DNA of 64,000 bases from Panorpa germanica (Eukaryota > Arthropoda > Insecta > Mecoptera > Panorpidae), in NCBI GenBank assembly GCA_963678705.1, contig OY783213.1, positions 13,644,451-13,708,450 of the forward strand, written 5' to 3'. Positions 1-12,554 of the stretch are shown in pieces (within the stretch, counting starts at the first letter, position 1; every line of letters begins with the position of its first letter). A model generated the notes under the pieces. It was not told the origin of the DNA. It saw only the letters and a list, made by a program, of their open reading frames with translations, and did no database searches. Made by a program: the position numbers and the translations under genes.

Positions 1-266
1 TAAACATAAAATAATTTATAATGTACTTACCCGACTCTCCCTCTCTCTCGCTCTCTCTCAACACTAATTGAACACTTAGCAAATTTAAATACTAATTTGT
101 AATATAATATTTATCCAAATAATATTTACTAAGTTTTCAAATGAAAGCAAATTAAACTATTCTGCAATATCTATCAAATGTATATTTATTTACTTTTATA
201 TTTTCAAGGTCTTGTTTTTTATTGTTTATGGTTTGTGTGTTGCAAGTTCTATAGATTGTTACACAG

Positions 267-347
267 TATTTGAAACGATTTAAACACTGGCACTTTGGAG
301 TTGTATTTTACGACGTCCGTAACGGCCATGCGAAGTCTCGGCAGTAG
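267..347 (+). CDS. candidate 3'-terminal exon of a gene lying off the left edge
   Basis: After a plausible acceptor (acacag, ending at 266), an open frame of 26 codons reads YLKRFKHWHFGVVFYDVRNG and six more residues (AKSRQ is the end), then stops at 345-347. The island from about 285 to 540 is clearly richer in G+C and CpG than its surroundings, as expected for exon or 5'/3' transcribed sequence. I do not recognise the family. A longer open frame at 295-513 in another phase exists because the island has few stops; it looks less protein-like. Whether this is a terminal exon, a CpG-rich first exon or chance cannot be settled here. Confidence 0.2.
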   Translation, partial: YLKRFKHWHFGVVFYDVRNGHAKSRQ

Positions 348-3300
348 TAATCACGAAGATCTCGGGCTTCGGCGTCCGGCGTCGTTTTCGGGTGGTGTTG
401 GTGCCGTTGACAGACAACTACAACTGAAGCAGAAGAGCGAACTGTTCTGCCGTTGGAGTCTGACTACCACGAGGACGGCGACGACGACGGCGACGGTGCT
501 GATGCCGAACTAGTTCCAATGCCAACTGATTGAATGAGACGGATTGCGACGAACGCAGTATGTACTTTATCATCAAAATCCACTCTTTAAAACTACAATG
601 AGGTATGTCAGAAAATTATATGTCAAGGGCAATTGTTTTGTGTTTATTTTATTTTTCTAATACTGTGGAAGATACCATGTTTTATTATATCATGGGGTAT
701 GTTCTAATAATTTAAATATCCATTATGTTGGTTATTAGTTACTTTTTGTTAGTTAGCTCAGCGTTTTTTTGTTGGCAATACAAACACTTTTGATTAATAA
801 CAGAATGTGATAAATTGTTTTTCAAAAGTTAACGGTTAAGTTCAATAATATATCAATATATTTCTTACATAGTGTTTATATCTTAAAAGGAAGAGGTTTT
901 GTATGTATGTTATATGAAAGAACGACACTACAAAAACTGTCAATGTGGTAGGAGGTTGTCTGTTGTTGAAAATTGTGTTTTCAATAACAAAAAAATAAAA
1001 TCAGACATTTTTAAAAAAATTTAAACTTATTACTACTTCTGAAGGTATTATAAATCAGTTTCAAAATTTGGAGTATTGGTTCACATCGCTTAAAGTATTG
1101 TTTCTTAAACAATTTGAACGATTTTACGGTCCTTAAATCTACTTTATCTCACAGAAGAACGTTCTGTAGCAACAAGTCTGTCCTGAGGTAAAATTGTTAG
1201 CGTTGTCTCTATTTGTTCAATGTGTTTTTATGTTGTTGTCTCAGGTTTTCTACGACAAAAGCAAAATTATCCTAAGATAGTCCAAGCCCATTGACACTCG
1301 AAAAGGTTTACATAAAAAGAATACTTTTTTTACGTAACCTACAAGTATATTTATTTTTCTATTATTATGATTAAATATTGTACGCATTTGTTTATTTATT
1401 TATATCAACAATTATTCCACAAATTTAAGAACGGTGGAGAGAGGCTATCGCCAAAGTATAATCATTATAGAATCGTCAAAAATAAATATTTTCTCATAAA
1501 CAAATTATATTTTTTAGTTTTAGGCATTACAGTTGTTTGAACAAAAATATAGTTTTTTTAGCAAAAATTTTGAGCAAACATTTAAAATAAAATGAATCAG
1601 TATAGGGAAGATTTTTATCTAAATTTCCTTAGCAATTCTCACGATATCGTGGCGTCAGTTTGAAGAAATGTAGTTTCGAGATAAACGCTAAAAAAGAAAT
1701 TGTATAATTATAAGAGTATCTGCCGCGCTCTCTTTTAATAGCTATAACTCACAGTAGTAGAATCTTGACTATTAACTACTGCTGCCACCTATTGATTGTT
1801 AGTTTAACGGGATTATATATGCAGTTAGAAGCATGAAGTGGTAAGAGTACAGAGAGAACCTTAATAACTATTTTGTATATGTTTTATTCTATGGTAAAAA
1901 AGAGTTTTAAACTTATTACAAATATAATACACATGCTTTAGCTATAGTCTACTCTTAAAAGTATACTATTAACAAATCTGAGCAAAAAAATGTAATTCTT
2001 TAAAAATTTCAAGGTGGACAAACTCCTTAAATGAAATTAGAAACAGAAAGACAGAATTTAAAGAAAATGTTGGAGAAGGAAATGAAGATTATTAAAGAAT
2101 AGTGTCGAGGTAGTTGCGCTGCACAAGGTTCTATTGAACTTATGAGGTATATTAACTCATAAAGCATACACTAAATGATACTACTGGATCTTAAGGGCGT
2201 TGTCGTGCTATAATATGATTCAAAAATTTTGTTGCGTCTGCGTAGTAAGATTGAAAGTGTATTTATAGCTAAATAAGTAAAAACTTTAGTCCAAGTCTGT
2301 ACTAGCAGAATCGTATATATACAAAAACTGTACTTGCCCGAAATTACTACGTGCCGGCGCATTTATTTGTTAATAAAATATTCAACTTTTAGATGTCTTT
2401 TTTAAAAAACGACACGACCAATAATTTTCTTTTTTTTTATTAATATGCAAAATATTTCACTCCTTTCTTAGCTATTTTTGTTAGAAAATATACTGATTAG
2501 TTCTTTTCTTAAATATAAAATATTTTCGAGTTAATTGATTTCAAATTTTCAAGGATAATTATATAATAAGATCCTTTAAAGTTATACCAACATTTATACC
2601 ATGCCGCTGATGAGTCTCTGCTGTAAATGTTCCAATCCTAGCACACGTTGGCCACCAATGCTCTACAGAATGACTTTCCTGGCGACTGAACCATGCCAAC
2701 AGTAATTAATCAACGTTAATCGGCCTTCGGTTACACGTTAAGTGCTTTATCTCCAATATTTTTCTTTTATTTTGTACTAAGATTGCTCTACTTTATAAAT
2801 GGCCAGTATCTCAAAGAATAAGAAAAACTTTCAGATAAATATTAGATGATCGGGGTAAGGAACAATTGTGTTGTAAATACAACACAAAAGATGACAAAAT
2901 TTTGTGAAAACTATTTGTTTATTTTGTTCATAAACATTAGCTCTGAAGAAACTAAACCTGCTCAATGTAAGGCAATGATTGATGGTATGACACGCCTAGC
3001 CCATTAGTTTGATACCACTATTGCTAAAGTTCTGTAAGAAGTAGACTTGTAATTAGTACGTAATAATTGTACCCCGTATTATGACCCTTCCACCAACCCC
3101 TCCCCACTAACCCGCCCCTGTTATAATGAAATTCTGTTAAACAATACACCAGGGTGAATTATGCTACCCTAAGAAAAGAAAATATTCATAAGCTTCATTC
3201 GCATTTTATGCTATACCGAAGCAATTATATGAAAAGCCATTCACATATTTCAGTGTTATAGCGTGGAAGCATTGAAATGCAATTCATACACCTAGTGCAT

Positions 3301-4245
3301 GAAGTATTATCCCCCTTGCTCTTCAGAATTAAATTCCTCACATTTTTGTTATGAAGGTTCGCCTAACAAATTGGAAGTAAAACAATTTAGTTTTGGAACA
3401 TGAGCGTTCACAGAAAAATTTACAATGGGAAAAACAGTGTGCATGGCGCACTGGACAAGGGATAATAATGTACTAAGACTAATTCCCACTCACCGTTTTG
3501 ATATTTAATTTACTGTTTTTATTTAATATTGAAATCTAGATTTCAGGTTCTCGTTTGAGCATTCCTTTTCACATTTGTGTTTTCATTTAAGTTTAGTTTA
3601 TTTAGTTGGTACGTATGCATCGTTAGTAATATAAATTTTGACAGTTCGACATAATTGTAACTGAAATAAATAAAATTGCTATTTTTAATAACAATTACTA
3701 ATAGAAATTTTTTTCACTTCTATATTTTTCAAAAACTGATATTAAACTTCTTTTAAAAGTAAATCCTACTGCATTTTGACAGATTGTCACATTGTGGAGG
3801 GTATAATATAATATAGTTTTTTTTAATTTAATATTTTTAATTTAAAACATTGGACCTTATCAGGTTCTAAAAAACTTAAGAAAACTTAAAAAATAAATTA
3901 AATTAAAAATGGTACTGTGAATGACTATGCGCTATTGCCATATGCTACACAATTTAAATTAAATACAAAATACAAAATAAAATCATTTGGCAGGAAAAAG
4001 ACTGTAGGCTTAGAAAGCATTTAAACTATTACTATGAATATAATATGTTTAATTTTCAAACAAAATATTGTAAAAACATAAAGGTTTTATTACAAATGTA
4101 TGGATCGCGTTTACATTTGCATTTTTAAAACTTCATTAAAGAAAACTTTCTTATTACAAAGTTAAAGCAAAGAATCTACGCATAAAATAATTGAGAAAAC
4201 ATTTTATATAGAAGAAATACAATTTCTAAATTATTTACGGTGGGT
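348..4245. other. gene-free AT-rich stretch
   Basis: No exon-like open frame or recognisable domain was seen on either strand. The segment 1764-1825 is about 90% identical to 57790-57855 (shared core ctgctgccacctattgattg), so part of it is a dispersed repeat. The rest is low-complexity A/T-rich sequence. Confidence 0.6.
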
Positions 4246-4269
4246 GTTATATATATATATATATATATA
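4246..4269. repeat. (TA)n microsatellite
   Basis: An uninterrupted run of about eleven TA units lies between gtgtta and cgttat. Confidence 0.9.
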
Positions 4270-5021
4270 CGTTATAAATATTTATTATGAATTCTGTCTC
4301 TTTTTCAATTATGCAAATATTTTAGCGAAAGTAATGAGTGAAGTCAATTTAGTCAGCGAGACTTTAGAATTTAAAGCGAATATCTGATTCATTTCGTTCT
4401 CGGTCGTCCTGGTCCACTCTGATTCACACTTTCAGTGAAGAAAACATTTTTGTTGGGAATTGGATTTTGTATAATCTCGGCTTGGTTATGCAATAAAGAT
4501 CAGGCTCACAGTTACCGTCAAGAAGATCTTTATATTAACACCCTCTTAAAATGCTAAAATACTCGCAAAGATCTAAATCGAGAGGTTTCTGAATGAAATA
4601 TTAGTTTTATTTAAACCCTCATGAACTGTTTACTAGAAGAAGATTTATATATGGATATTTATATGTTAATACATATTTGAGTACATGTATATAGTACAAG
4701 CGTTCATCCCCGTCGCAAAGCGACGTCTGTCTTTTATTTGTGAATTGAATTTCATCTCAAATTTTAATTTGCTTTTTAAATTCAAATATTTATCTCATTC
4801 TATAAGTCACGATAAAAGTCGTACTCACGATGAAAGCATCGTGTTTTTTTATCATGACAGTAGCTTTTTACCGTGACTGTACCTTTTTAACGTATCCTAT
4901 TTTCGCGGCGAAAATATAACTTTTTTTCGCGGCAAACTTATTTTTTTTTTTTGCGGTGAAATAATGATTTTTAGCGGCTAAAATAATACTATTTTTTCTT
5001 TTAATAATAAAAATAATACCG

Positions 5022-5241
5022 ATTTGAAAATGGCTGTAAGATTAGGAATTTGCGGGAAATTCTATGTACAAATACATTTTCAAAAGTTGAAAAAACCTTC
5101 TTTGGTTCCAAATCTGCAATTTATTTTTTCTTTGGACTGCCGGTTTTTGAGTTATCGGCATTTTATAGGTCAAATTATGAACCGATTTTAAAATCGGTTG
5201 CCAGATATGGAATCAGCGGGATATTCTATGTACAAATACTT
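5022..5241. repeat. two diverged direct repeats, about 160 bp apart
   Basis: Two copies of a roughly 55-bp sequence, at 5022-5077 and 5182-5241, both end in attctatgtacaaatac and keep the order gattt-aaaat-cgg/gcggga. This suggests two units of an old tandem repeat with a period near 160 bp. Just upstream (4800-5010) lie short variations on cgtgttttt and cgcggc-aaa that look like decayed low-complexity repeat. No coding potential was seen. Confidence 0.5.
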
Positions 5242-5631
5242 CTTTAAAAGAAATTTTAAAAATATTATTGGCGTCTGGCTTTAGAGCTCTGAGATTGTCC
5301 TTGTAAACAATAATTATAGTTTTTGTATTAATTCTTAAAAAAATGTGCCTATTCCGCAGATTCACAATGCCCGTGCATGATGAAAGTATACGCTAACCAA
5401 TTTTTAAACGTGATCTTTATACATTTAGGGTGACATTTTTAAGAAAAGTGCAACAATTTGTCTTTTCCACGTTCTATGCATGTCGGCTTAATGTTTTTTC
5501 CCCTTTTTCTTTTTCTGGTCAGTCCTTTTGATAGACTGTTATAGATTCTGTTATTGTACACTTAGTACATTCAAAACTGTAGACTGCTTTAGCAAGGTTA
5601 CATTTTTCGTAATATATTGTTTTAACACATG

Positions 5632-5955
5632 GGCTGAAAAGTCCCGGGCCTAACAAAGAAAACACAGTTTTTTTGGTTCAAAATAAGCTTTATTCATCAC
5701 CGTAATTCATCAAGAGCAACACAATCATTCCAGCGCCGCTCTAACATTTCAATACCACTTTTGTAGAACGATTTATCTTTTGCCTCAAAATAGGCCTCAG
5801 TTTCAGCGATAACCTCTTCATTCGTACGAAATTTCTTACCGGCGAGCATTTTTTTCAGGTCTGCGAACAGGCAGTAGTCGCTGGGAGCCAAATCTGGCGA
5901 ATACGGTGGATGTGGGAGCAATTCGAAGTTCAATTCATGTAGTTTTGCCATTGAT
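5632..5955 (-). mobile_element. mariner (Tc1/mariner, DD34D type) transposase 3' remnant
   Basis: The minus-strand frame 5697-5951 encodes about 84 residues of a mariner transposase C-terminus. It has the signature PHPPYSPDLAPSDY, which carries the third catalytic Asp, followed by LFADLKKMLAGKKF and a RWNDC motif near the end. Downstream on the minus strand (plus 5632-5696) lies the probable terminal repeat, gggctgaaaagtcccgggcc next to a TA-containing flank. The first roughly 260 residues and the other end are missing, so this is a truncated, inactive copy. The frame is open but starts abruptly at unrelated sequence near 5955. Confidence 0.85.
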
Positions 5956-6647
5956 TTGATAGGCTAGGTATGCAAATGCAATGACCTTCCATAATGCATG
6001 TATACTTATCAAGTATAAATATGCTCCCCTCCCCCGCTGCAAACATAACTAATATTTTCGTAGCTTGAGCAGGAATATATCTATATTGACATGCTAATCA
6101 CTATTCAGACCTTGACCTAATAGAATAAACTAAAATATAAAAACAGTTTTTCTGCTTAACATTTTCGAAGATTAATGATAATGATATCCGATCGGGTTTC
6201 CATTTATTGATGATTCAATAACGTAATTAATTACATAGAGTTGTGAAAATACAGTATAACATGGTACATACGTATTACGTGGTGCTGAAATAAATTTATT
6301 CAATTAGTTGTTGTTTAATTTACATTTACATACATGAACGTATGCAAAATATGTACTGAAATTAAATATGAAAGTCGAACAATACTTTAATTATTTGTAT
6401 TTGTTTTATAATTATCTCTGATGGAGATTATCAAAATTCAAATTACAACAGATACAAATTATTCAAAATTATTCAAATTTTAAACAATGAAATATAATTT
6501 TGTAATGTTATTTATTATTCAATGTGATAATTGTCACATTAGATCTTTATGATTAATTTCTACTGAAAGATATGTATCGGTACTATACACAGGTCTGGCA
6601 ACGGGGGAACGTTGTTAATGAAAAAAGGGACTACCATAAACAACATT

Positions 6648-6871
6648 CCCAGCAACATTTTTGAGTCACTTTACCATCACATTGAAGATGCGTATGATTT
6701 CTTTTGCCATAAAAGAGTTCAGAGTTCAGTTACAGTTCAGTTTCTCACAGTCGTTCATATGAAATGTCTATTTCATGAGCTACAAATGACGAAAGTTGAT
6801 GCGAACTATAAATGAAGTGCAATAGTGATAGAAAAGTCAAAAAACAGGACACTTCACTAAATTGTTTACTT
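6648..6871 (-). mobile_element. non-autonomous TIR element, family B, copy 1
   Basis: One end begins cccagcaacatttttgag, a variant of the family terminus cccagtaaacattttgga. The other end, cactaaattgtttact, is the complement of the second terminus. The inside matches the intact copy at 35251-35504 in reverse (caatatgatg-like, agttgatgcgaactata and ctgaactataaatga segments). The copy is short, without coding capacity, and is followed by a duplicated flank. Confidence 0.6.
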
Positions 6872-6999
6872 GATTAGTTGCTAGAATCTTCTTGACAGAA
6901 CTCTGACAAGTTTACAGGTTACCAACCTTACAGCTCATAAATCTCTGCTATTTATAAATCAAAATATCAAACTGTTTACTGCATTAGTTGCTAGGATCT
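6865..6999. repeat. direct repeat flanking an internal scrap of family A
   Basis: The sequence tgtttact-attagttgctag-atctt occurs at 6865-6892 and again at 6971-6999. Between them, 6917-6970 matches the inside of family A elements (accaaccttacagctcataaatctctgcta; compare 9163-9215 and 51688-51740). This looks like an insertion with a flank duplication, or a local tandem duplication followed by insertion. Confidence 0.5.
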
Positions 7000-8289
7000 T
7001 GCACTTCGTTAAGTAAACTGAAAGAAGTGCATAATTCATAATTGCAACAACATTTAGGAGTGGTGAAGTAGGCAAATATGGGCGTAAACCGGGCAATAAA
7101 TGTGACAAAACTCACAAAGTGGGAAAAATTAAATTTTTGTGTGTTTTCTTTATTATAATGAACAACAACAAAGAAGACCTTCGACTGTGCTTGCAGAAGA
7201 ATTCAATAAATTTAGCAACGCCGAATGGCTGGAAACCAACGTCATTTAAACCCTCTATCAAATATAACAGTAACACACAAAAACATTGAAAATTTATTTT
7301 TTATGCTTGGAAATATATTTTGTATCTTGCTAAACTTTAAACTTACAAGTTTACTAAAAGTTAGGTTATAAATCGAACCCTGATCATTTCAATCATGTGC
7401 GATCGACGCGATGCTGGCGGACAAAAACGCAAACCATGTGATCATTTCCAAGAGTGTCATTTTGAAACGCTCTGGTGTCAAGCCATGGAATCATCACCAT
7501 GACAATATTTTTCTAAAATAAAATGTAAATTTGAAAGTCCAGACTTGTTTTTCGGTGTATTATATATTGTGGGATAATGTTTATTCAAATGGATCTGATA
7601 AAAAAATTTAAGAAAAACATTTAATCCAGAAATTTTCATTTCCAAAGTAAACATTATATATTTTAGCTACACTTTGCGATATGGAGCATCACAGACTTCA
7701 GACTATAGAATACAAAACCCTAAGACCCTAATTGGGTGTGTCTTACCCCGTCATGTTCCTCCCATTTAGTTCAAGACACTTCGTTATATTTGATGATTTA
7801 TACGTATATTTACCTTCACAACACACACACACACACGTATAGTACAGCGCAGTTCCCCTTTAACTTCCGTTGAATTCAAAAGGAAACCAACTGTACTGAA
7901 AGGTGTTAGGATCATATCACAAAATAATGAATTCTGTTCAAAGGAAGTGACATTACTTTTTTTGTATGGATTCTCAGTGAAAGGGGAAAATGATGAACAA
8001 TCATCAATTCCACACGTATTTGACACGGTATTTATTTCGATTTATGGATTACAGGCAAAATAACTACTTTTATAAAAGAGAGAAAGAGATGAATATAGTT
8101 TTATCACAATCAATTACAAAAGGAGTATATTATAACCGTTGATCACAGTTTATATTCATTTTATCATGTTTATTTCTATATTTCATTGATTTAATACTAA
8201 ATTTTATTCTAAATTGGATTAAACCAGAGCCGCTTTTAGGATCGGTGGAAATATTTAGATAGCAAGTTTAAAACTAGTACTGTAAATTT
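7000..8289. other. gene-free stretch with a (CA)n run
   Basis: Nothing coding was seen. A (CA)n microsatellite of about nine units lies near 7818-7836. The rest is AT-rich, unassigned sequence. Confidence 0.5.
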
Positions 8290-8393
8290 TTTAGGTTATA
8301 GTTTGCATTAACATAAAGTTGATGCAAACTACAATTTAAGTGCTATAGTGATAGAAACGTCACAAAACAGGACACTTCAATAAATTGTTTACA
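8290..8393 (-). mobile_element. family B terminal fragment
   Basis: The segment gttgatgcaaactacaattt through aaaacaggacacttcaataaattgtttaca matches 6794-6870 closely (tagtgatagaaa-gtca-aaaacaggacacttca shared). It is one terminal 100 bp of family B. The opposite end was not found nearby. Confidence 0.6.
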
Positions 8394-8943
8394 AAATTGG
8401 ATTCAATGAATTTGAGACTTCATTTTAAAGTTTATTAGTTTTATTAATTTGTCTCTTACAGATAACGTGTTTGTGGCTCTTAATTTACCTTCTTTAGTTT
8501 CAAATCACAAATAACATAAATAGTCAGCTATCTCTTCCTTCTTTTCAATCACAACAAATATTACATTTGGAAACTTTACGCAGGCAGGAGGCGCTAAAAG
8601 GAAGGAGAGGTCGTTGCTTCGGGGTCGATGCCATATTATGTCATCACTTTTTATTAAAACGTTTCTTTCTTGTCTTTCAAAAGTAATCATTTCTTGCATT
8701 CGTCTTCCCAAATTGTTTCGGTCTATATACTTATATTCGGTTGGGGTTCAAATCTTTTATGCAATATAAAAAGCAAATATATTATTTGGTGACGATTCTG
8801 CAACAAAGTACTTTTTAAAAATCCATTACTTTTGGAAAGTGCAGTAATTTTGATAAACTTATAGTTTTCACAAAATTGGTTTAAATAGATTGGTTGAGAC
8901 TTAATCATATTACGTTTCCATAAAGTTTAATTATAGTTTAATT

Positions 8944-9582
8944 AATGGGCTTGTGTCCTATGTCTTAATTTCTATAAAAGTGTACTATATATTGATAAAG
9001 TGGGTTACTAGAACCTCAAATGTTCAATTATTTTTTAATAACTCCTTATATGTTAGGAGATATTAACAATTAAAAAAGTCATTTTGTCTCTTTAATTATT
9101 AAAGGGATTCAACGTTGTACAAACTCCAAATGCATGTGACATCACAATCCTTGTGTAAGGTTACCAACCTTACAGATCATAAATCTCTGCTATATGTATT
9201 TATATATCAAAATATCAAATATTATTTACAGCTATTTCAAGGAACAATAAAATTTCAATATTATGTCTGCCTTAACAGAGTTAAATAAAGTAAAAACTTA
9301 TTATTCTTTGACTTGACTGGATTGTTTGACTACCAACAGCTACAAAACATTACCACAGCACTGACCTACTCAACAAATAACTGACGTTAAAATGCATTTC
9401 ATGTCATACAAATATGGGCGACCATTTCTAGCGCCAAAACTACAATTCAAATTTTTAATTGCTATATCTCCGTCAATATTTAGATATTTAATAAAATAGA
9501 CACGCCAATACACATTTATTAACATCAATATCAATCAACAATTGAAAAATCGACCACTAAAAAATGAGGACACAAGCCCATT
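8944..9582 (+). mobile_element. non-autonomous TIR element, family A, full-length copy (639 bp)
   Basis: It begins AATGGGCTTGTGTCCT and ends AGGACACAAGCCCATT, a perfect 16-bp terminal inverted repeat. Another end-to-end copy lies at 12608-13169, an internally deleted one at 51560-52109, and half copies elsewhere in this window. There is no open frame of note, so it depends on a partner transposase not present here. I could not find a convincing target-site duplication, so the superfamily is left open. Confidence 0.85.
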
Positions 9583-9869
9583 ATAAAAGCAAATGTTGGT
9601 GACTAACGATGTTAGAAATATTTACCTTACATAATTGAAAACTGTGAAAATATACACCAAAACTTATGAGCTATAAAGGATCGATTACTATAAATAGAGG
9701 GAATAAAATAACTAATAAATAATTTCGTTATAAACCAAGTTTCTATAGAGCCTTACCATAACTCTAAATATTGAAAAAACTATTATTAGAAATAGAAAAC
9801 AAATTAATCTGTTATTGTAGAAACATATATATCAGGGGCACTAGAATTGACAAATTAATTTTTTAGGTT

Positions 9870-10245
9870 ATTATTTATTGTTTATTGTTCGCCTTTCGGC
9901 TTTACAATCTACATTCTCAATACATACTTCAAATTACAATTAAATTTACATTATTCTCCACCAGCTTATTTATTCTCCTGTTCTTCCTTTCCTTCTTACT
10001 ATTTCCGCCATCCACCTCTTTCCTTCACTGCCTCCCTTTAATAGCTGGCCCATATTCCTTTCGCTCGCTACTTTTTCCTTACACTCAAACTTAATGTGCT
10101 CCAGTGTTTCGTCCTCCGCTCCACACATTCTACACTTTCTTTCCTCACTATTTTCCCAGTATCTGTTTCCTTTTTCCTCATTTCCCAATCTAAACCTTGC
10201 TGTTCTTCTTATGTGTTTTATGTCTTTTTCTATAATTTTTTAGGT
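9870..10245 (-). mobile_element. LINE 3' fragment (R1/Jockey-type ORF2 C-terminus)
   Basis: The minus-strand frame reads KDIKHIRRTARFRLGNEEKG, then NRYWE, then the zinc-knuckle-like RKCRMCGAEDETLEHIKFEC, and ends about 35 residues later. This Cys/His pattern (CxxC-x7-H-x4-C) is typical of the region after the reverse transcriptase in R1, Jockey and I-type non-LTR retrotransposons. Only the last ~100 codons survive, a usual 5' truncation. A diverged relative lies at 36830-37605. Confidence 0.75.
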
Positions 10246-10871
10246 TAAACTTCAGATATGTCATAATCGCGTGTTTCCAGGTAGAACCTTGGATTAGCTT
10301 ATAGCAAGTAAGCAAGTTTGAAACTGGCCTTTTGTTTTCTTATTATGTTTAACTATACATTGTTTTCTTTCATGACATTCAAAAGTAAAAAAAGTATTCG
10401 TTTAAAATAGTCTGTCTCTTGAAAAACAAATGTATCTATTTTACGCAACTGATCAGACTGAACCTAGTGCAACAAAAGACATAGTAGACTCGTATTTCAA
10501 GAAGAGTAAATATAAAACGGTAACTATTTTCATTTCAGTAAGTTTCAAAATAAAATAAATCAAAATATTATTATGGCATCATTTTTCATTGTTTTAGCAC
10601 TGTATAATGTTTTGCTTTCGCTAAGAAAAATGGTGTTGGATATACAGTGTGGAAATAAACTGTCTCTGATCGCTAAAATTGTTTCACGGTTGAATAAAGG
10701 ATAATAACTTATATTTGGTAGATTCAAGAAATAGTTCAAAAGCTATTTTATAATATAGTTTTATTATATTTTTATAAAAGTTCAAAATACTCATAACATG
10801 TAGTCTTAATACGTTTACTTGTACTTCATGTAGTTTAAGAAAGTGTTTATTTGCATGGACGTTTTAGGAAA

Positions 10872-11249
10872 CCCAGTAAACAATTTGGTGAAGTGTCCTA
10901 TTTGGTGAAGTTCGAGTCACTCGTACAATTCTATTCTAACGCTTTACAAGTTCTCTACCTGTCACAGATTTTGTGTTAGTTTTTCATAATAATATTCTTT
11001 CTTTTTCCAACATCATTCATTAAGTATTTCTGTTTCTTTCCCACATGGGTATATTTTTATTATCCGGTCATAAATCATAAACCTACTCCGCTTTTAATTC
11101 AGCAGTGAACCGTCGTTGCAATGTCTGTAGCTCATAAAAAGGACCTTTCCTTTGAACGACTGAATAGAAAACGAACACGTTCCAGACAAAAAATTCATGA
11201 TATGTAATAAAAATTAAGTAGAATTTACTCCAAAATGTTTATCCCTGGG
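10872..11249 (+). mobile_element. family B element, copy lacking about 480 bp relative to 28906-29755
   Basis: It starts cccagtaaacaatttggtga and ends near ctccaaaatgttt, both shared with the copy at 28906-29755. The two copies agree closely for about 190 bp at the left and 180 bp at the right (tccggtcataaatcataaac onward). This copy lacks the middle segment of the longer one. Its extreme right end differs: the expected tactggg is replaced by atccctggg. Confidence 0.75.
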
Positions 11250-11380
11250 AAGGGATGTTTTACTCCCTGGAAGATTAATTGTGCACTGGATAGAATTAAA
11301 TCTGATATTTTGCAAGTCTTACATTATGCAAATGAACTTTTACAATTTCTTTTACATTTAATTTATTTAATATTGGCGTA

Positions 11381-11681
11381 CCCTACAAACAATTTGTCGT
11401 ATCTTAGCAATCTCGTATCAGAGAGCGGTTAGACAGTAGTCAAACAGTGTTCGGGAGAACATATATGTTAGTACTGGGTAGTACCACGACTTTCACCTCG
11501 GCAAACCTCGTTTGGAAAGTATTAGGAAGGCAATCAGAAGGGGTACGGAGCGTTCCGGCCGGTGCAGACATGCTGTCTAAAGCTTCATGTAATGTCTCAC
11601 TAATATCTAATAGAATTCCAATCACCATTCAGAGTGATACGACTCGCATCTAATTGGATTCCGATCAAAATTGCTTGTAGG
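11381..11681 (+). mobile_element. non-autonomous TIR element, family C, short copy (301 bp)
   Basis: It begins CCCTACAAACAATTTG and ends caaaattgcttgtagg, an inverted repeat of about 15 bp with one mismatch. The inside (accacgactttcacctcggc, ggagcgttccggccggtgca, cattcagagtgatacga) is nearly identical to the copy at 55346-55920. The family is GC-richer than its surroundings. Open frames on both strands (11440-11653) come from this composition and have no recognisable domain. Confidence 0.8.
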
Positions 11682-12554
11682 AACTCCTTACTCTTTCTCT
11701 CTAATTCCTTTCTTGTCAGTCATAATGTGTTCAGGCTGAGGCGCTATTTCTCAGAATAATCAGACTAAGGCTTAATACGGATTATTGTATCTGTAAATTT
11801 ATTTATTTAAAACATTTGTAGTAATTATTAAAATCAACTTAGAATTCGAGTGCGCCTCTGTTTCCTTTGTATTCTGGAACCAATCAATGGTCTTCGCTGG
11901 TGTGAAAATGTTGTAGAATCTTTGTCTTGTCTATAAATTGTACGAGTACTATAAATAATAGTTATTGTTTTAAGAAGAAACTTATTTTGTTTTCCACACT
12001 TAAGTTAACTGCGCTCTGTTGCGACAAAAACTATAAAAAATGTACAAGTGTACAACCAAGACAGCTATCGAAAATTATTCCATTCTAAATTGAAGACTGA
12101 AATAAATTTAATTTAGTTTAAGTAAAATATATATTTAATACCATTAGGTTGATAGCTTGTAAATTGTTGTAGTTAATTTAAAAAAATCTATTTCAATCAT
12201 TAGTATTTGTGATATTTTGTTTCCTTCGGATTTAATATATCAAACAATATATGTTTAGCTTATGTTATGACATCTTAAATATACTAAAAGAAAAGCACAA
12301 TATATCAAACCGTTCAAGCGTGCTTAGAATTCGAGCATACCCCTATTATAATGCAAAAGAACCATTTCTGATATCGAAATATTTTGCTTTAATTTTATTA
12401 CAAATATTTTCGTAACAAAGTGTATTTTTTTAATATGCTACTGCTACTACTACTTATTAAGTTAAATCTCGCAATAATAGAAATATAATAATTGTATATT
12501 TGTACATTTGTCTAGCTTTTAGTGGTGTGTATCTATTTATTGATTATAAATTTT
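11682..12554. other. gene-free AT-rich stretch
   Basis: No exon-like frame, RNA gene or repeat family recognised elsewhere in the window was seen here. Confidence 0.5.

Noticed and set aside
295-513. 72-codon frame in the GC-rich island at the left edge
   Set aside because: It has Arg/Thr repeats from CGACGACGG-like DNA and no recognisable domain. A different frame ending at 347 looks more like an exon.
5697-5951. Mariner frame as an active transposase
   Set aside because: It holds only the C-terminal quarter, and no second terminal repeat or N-terminal DNA-binding domain was found.
11440-11653. Overlapping open frames on both strands, with a similar one at 55528-55866
   Set aside because: They lie inside family C elements, are GC-rich by composition and have no domain. 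The similarity is transposon homology, not a gene family.
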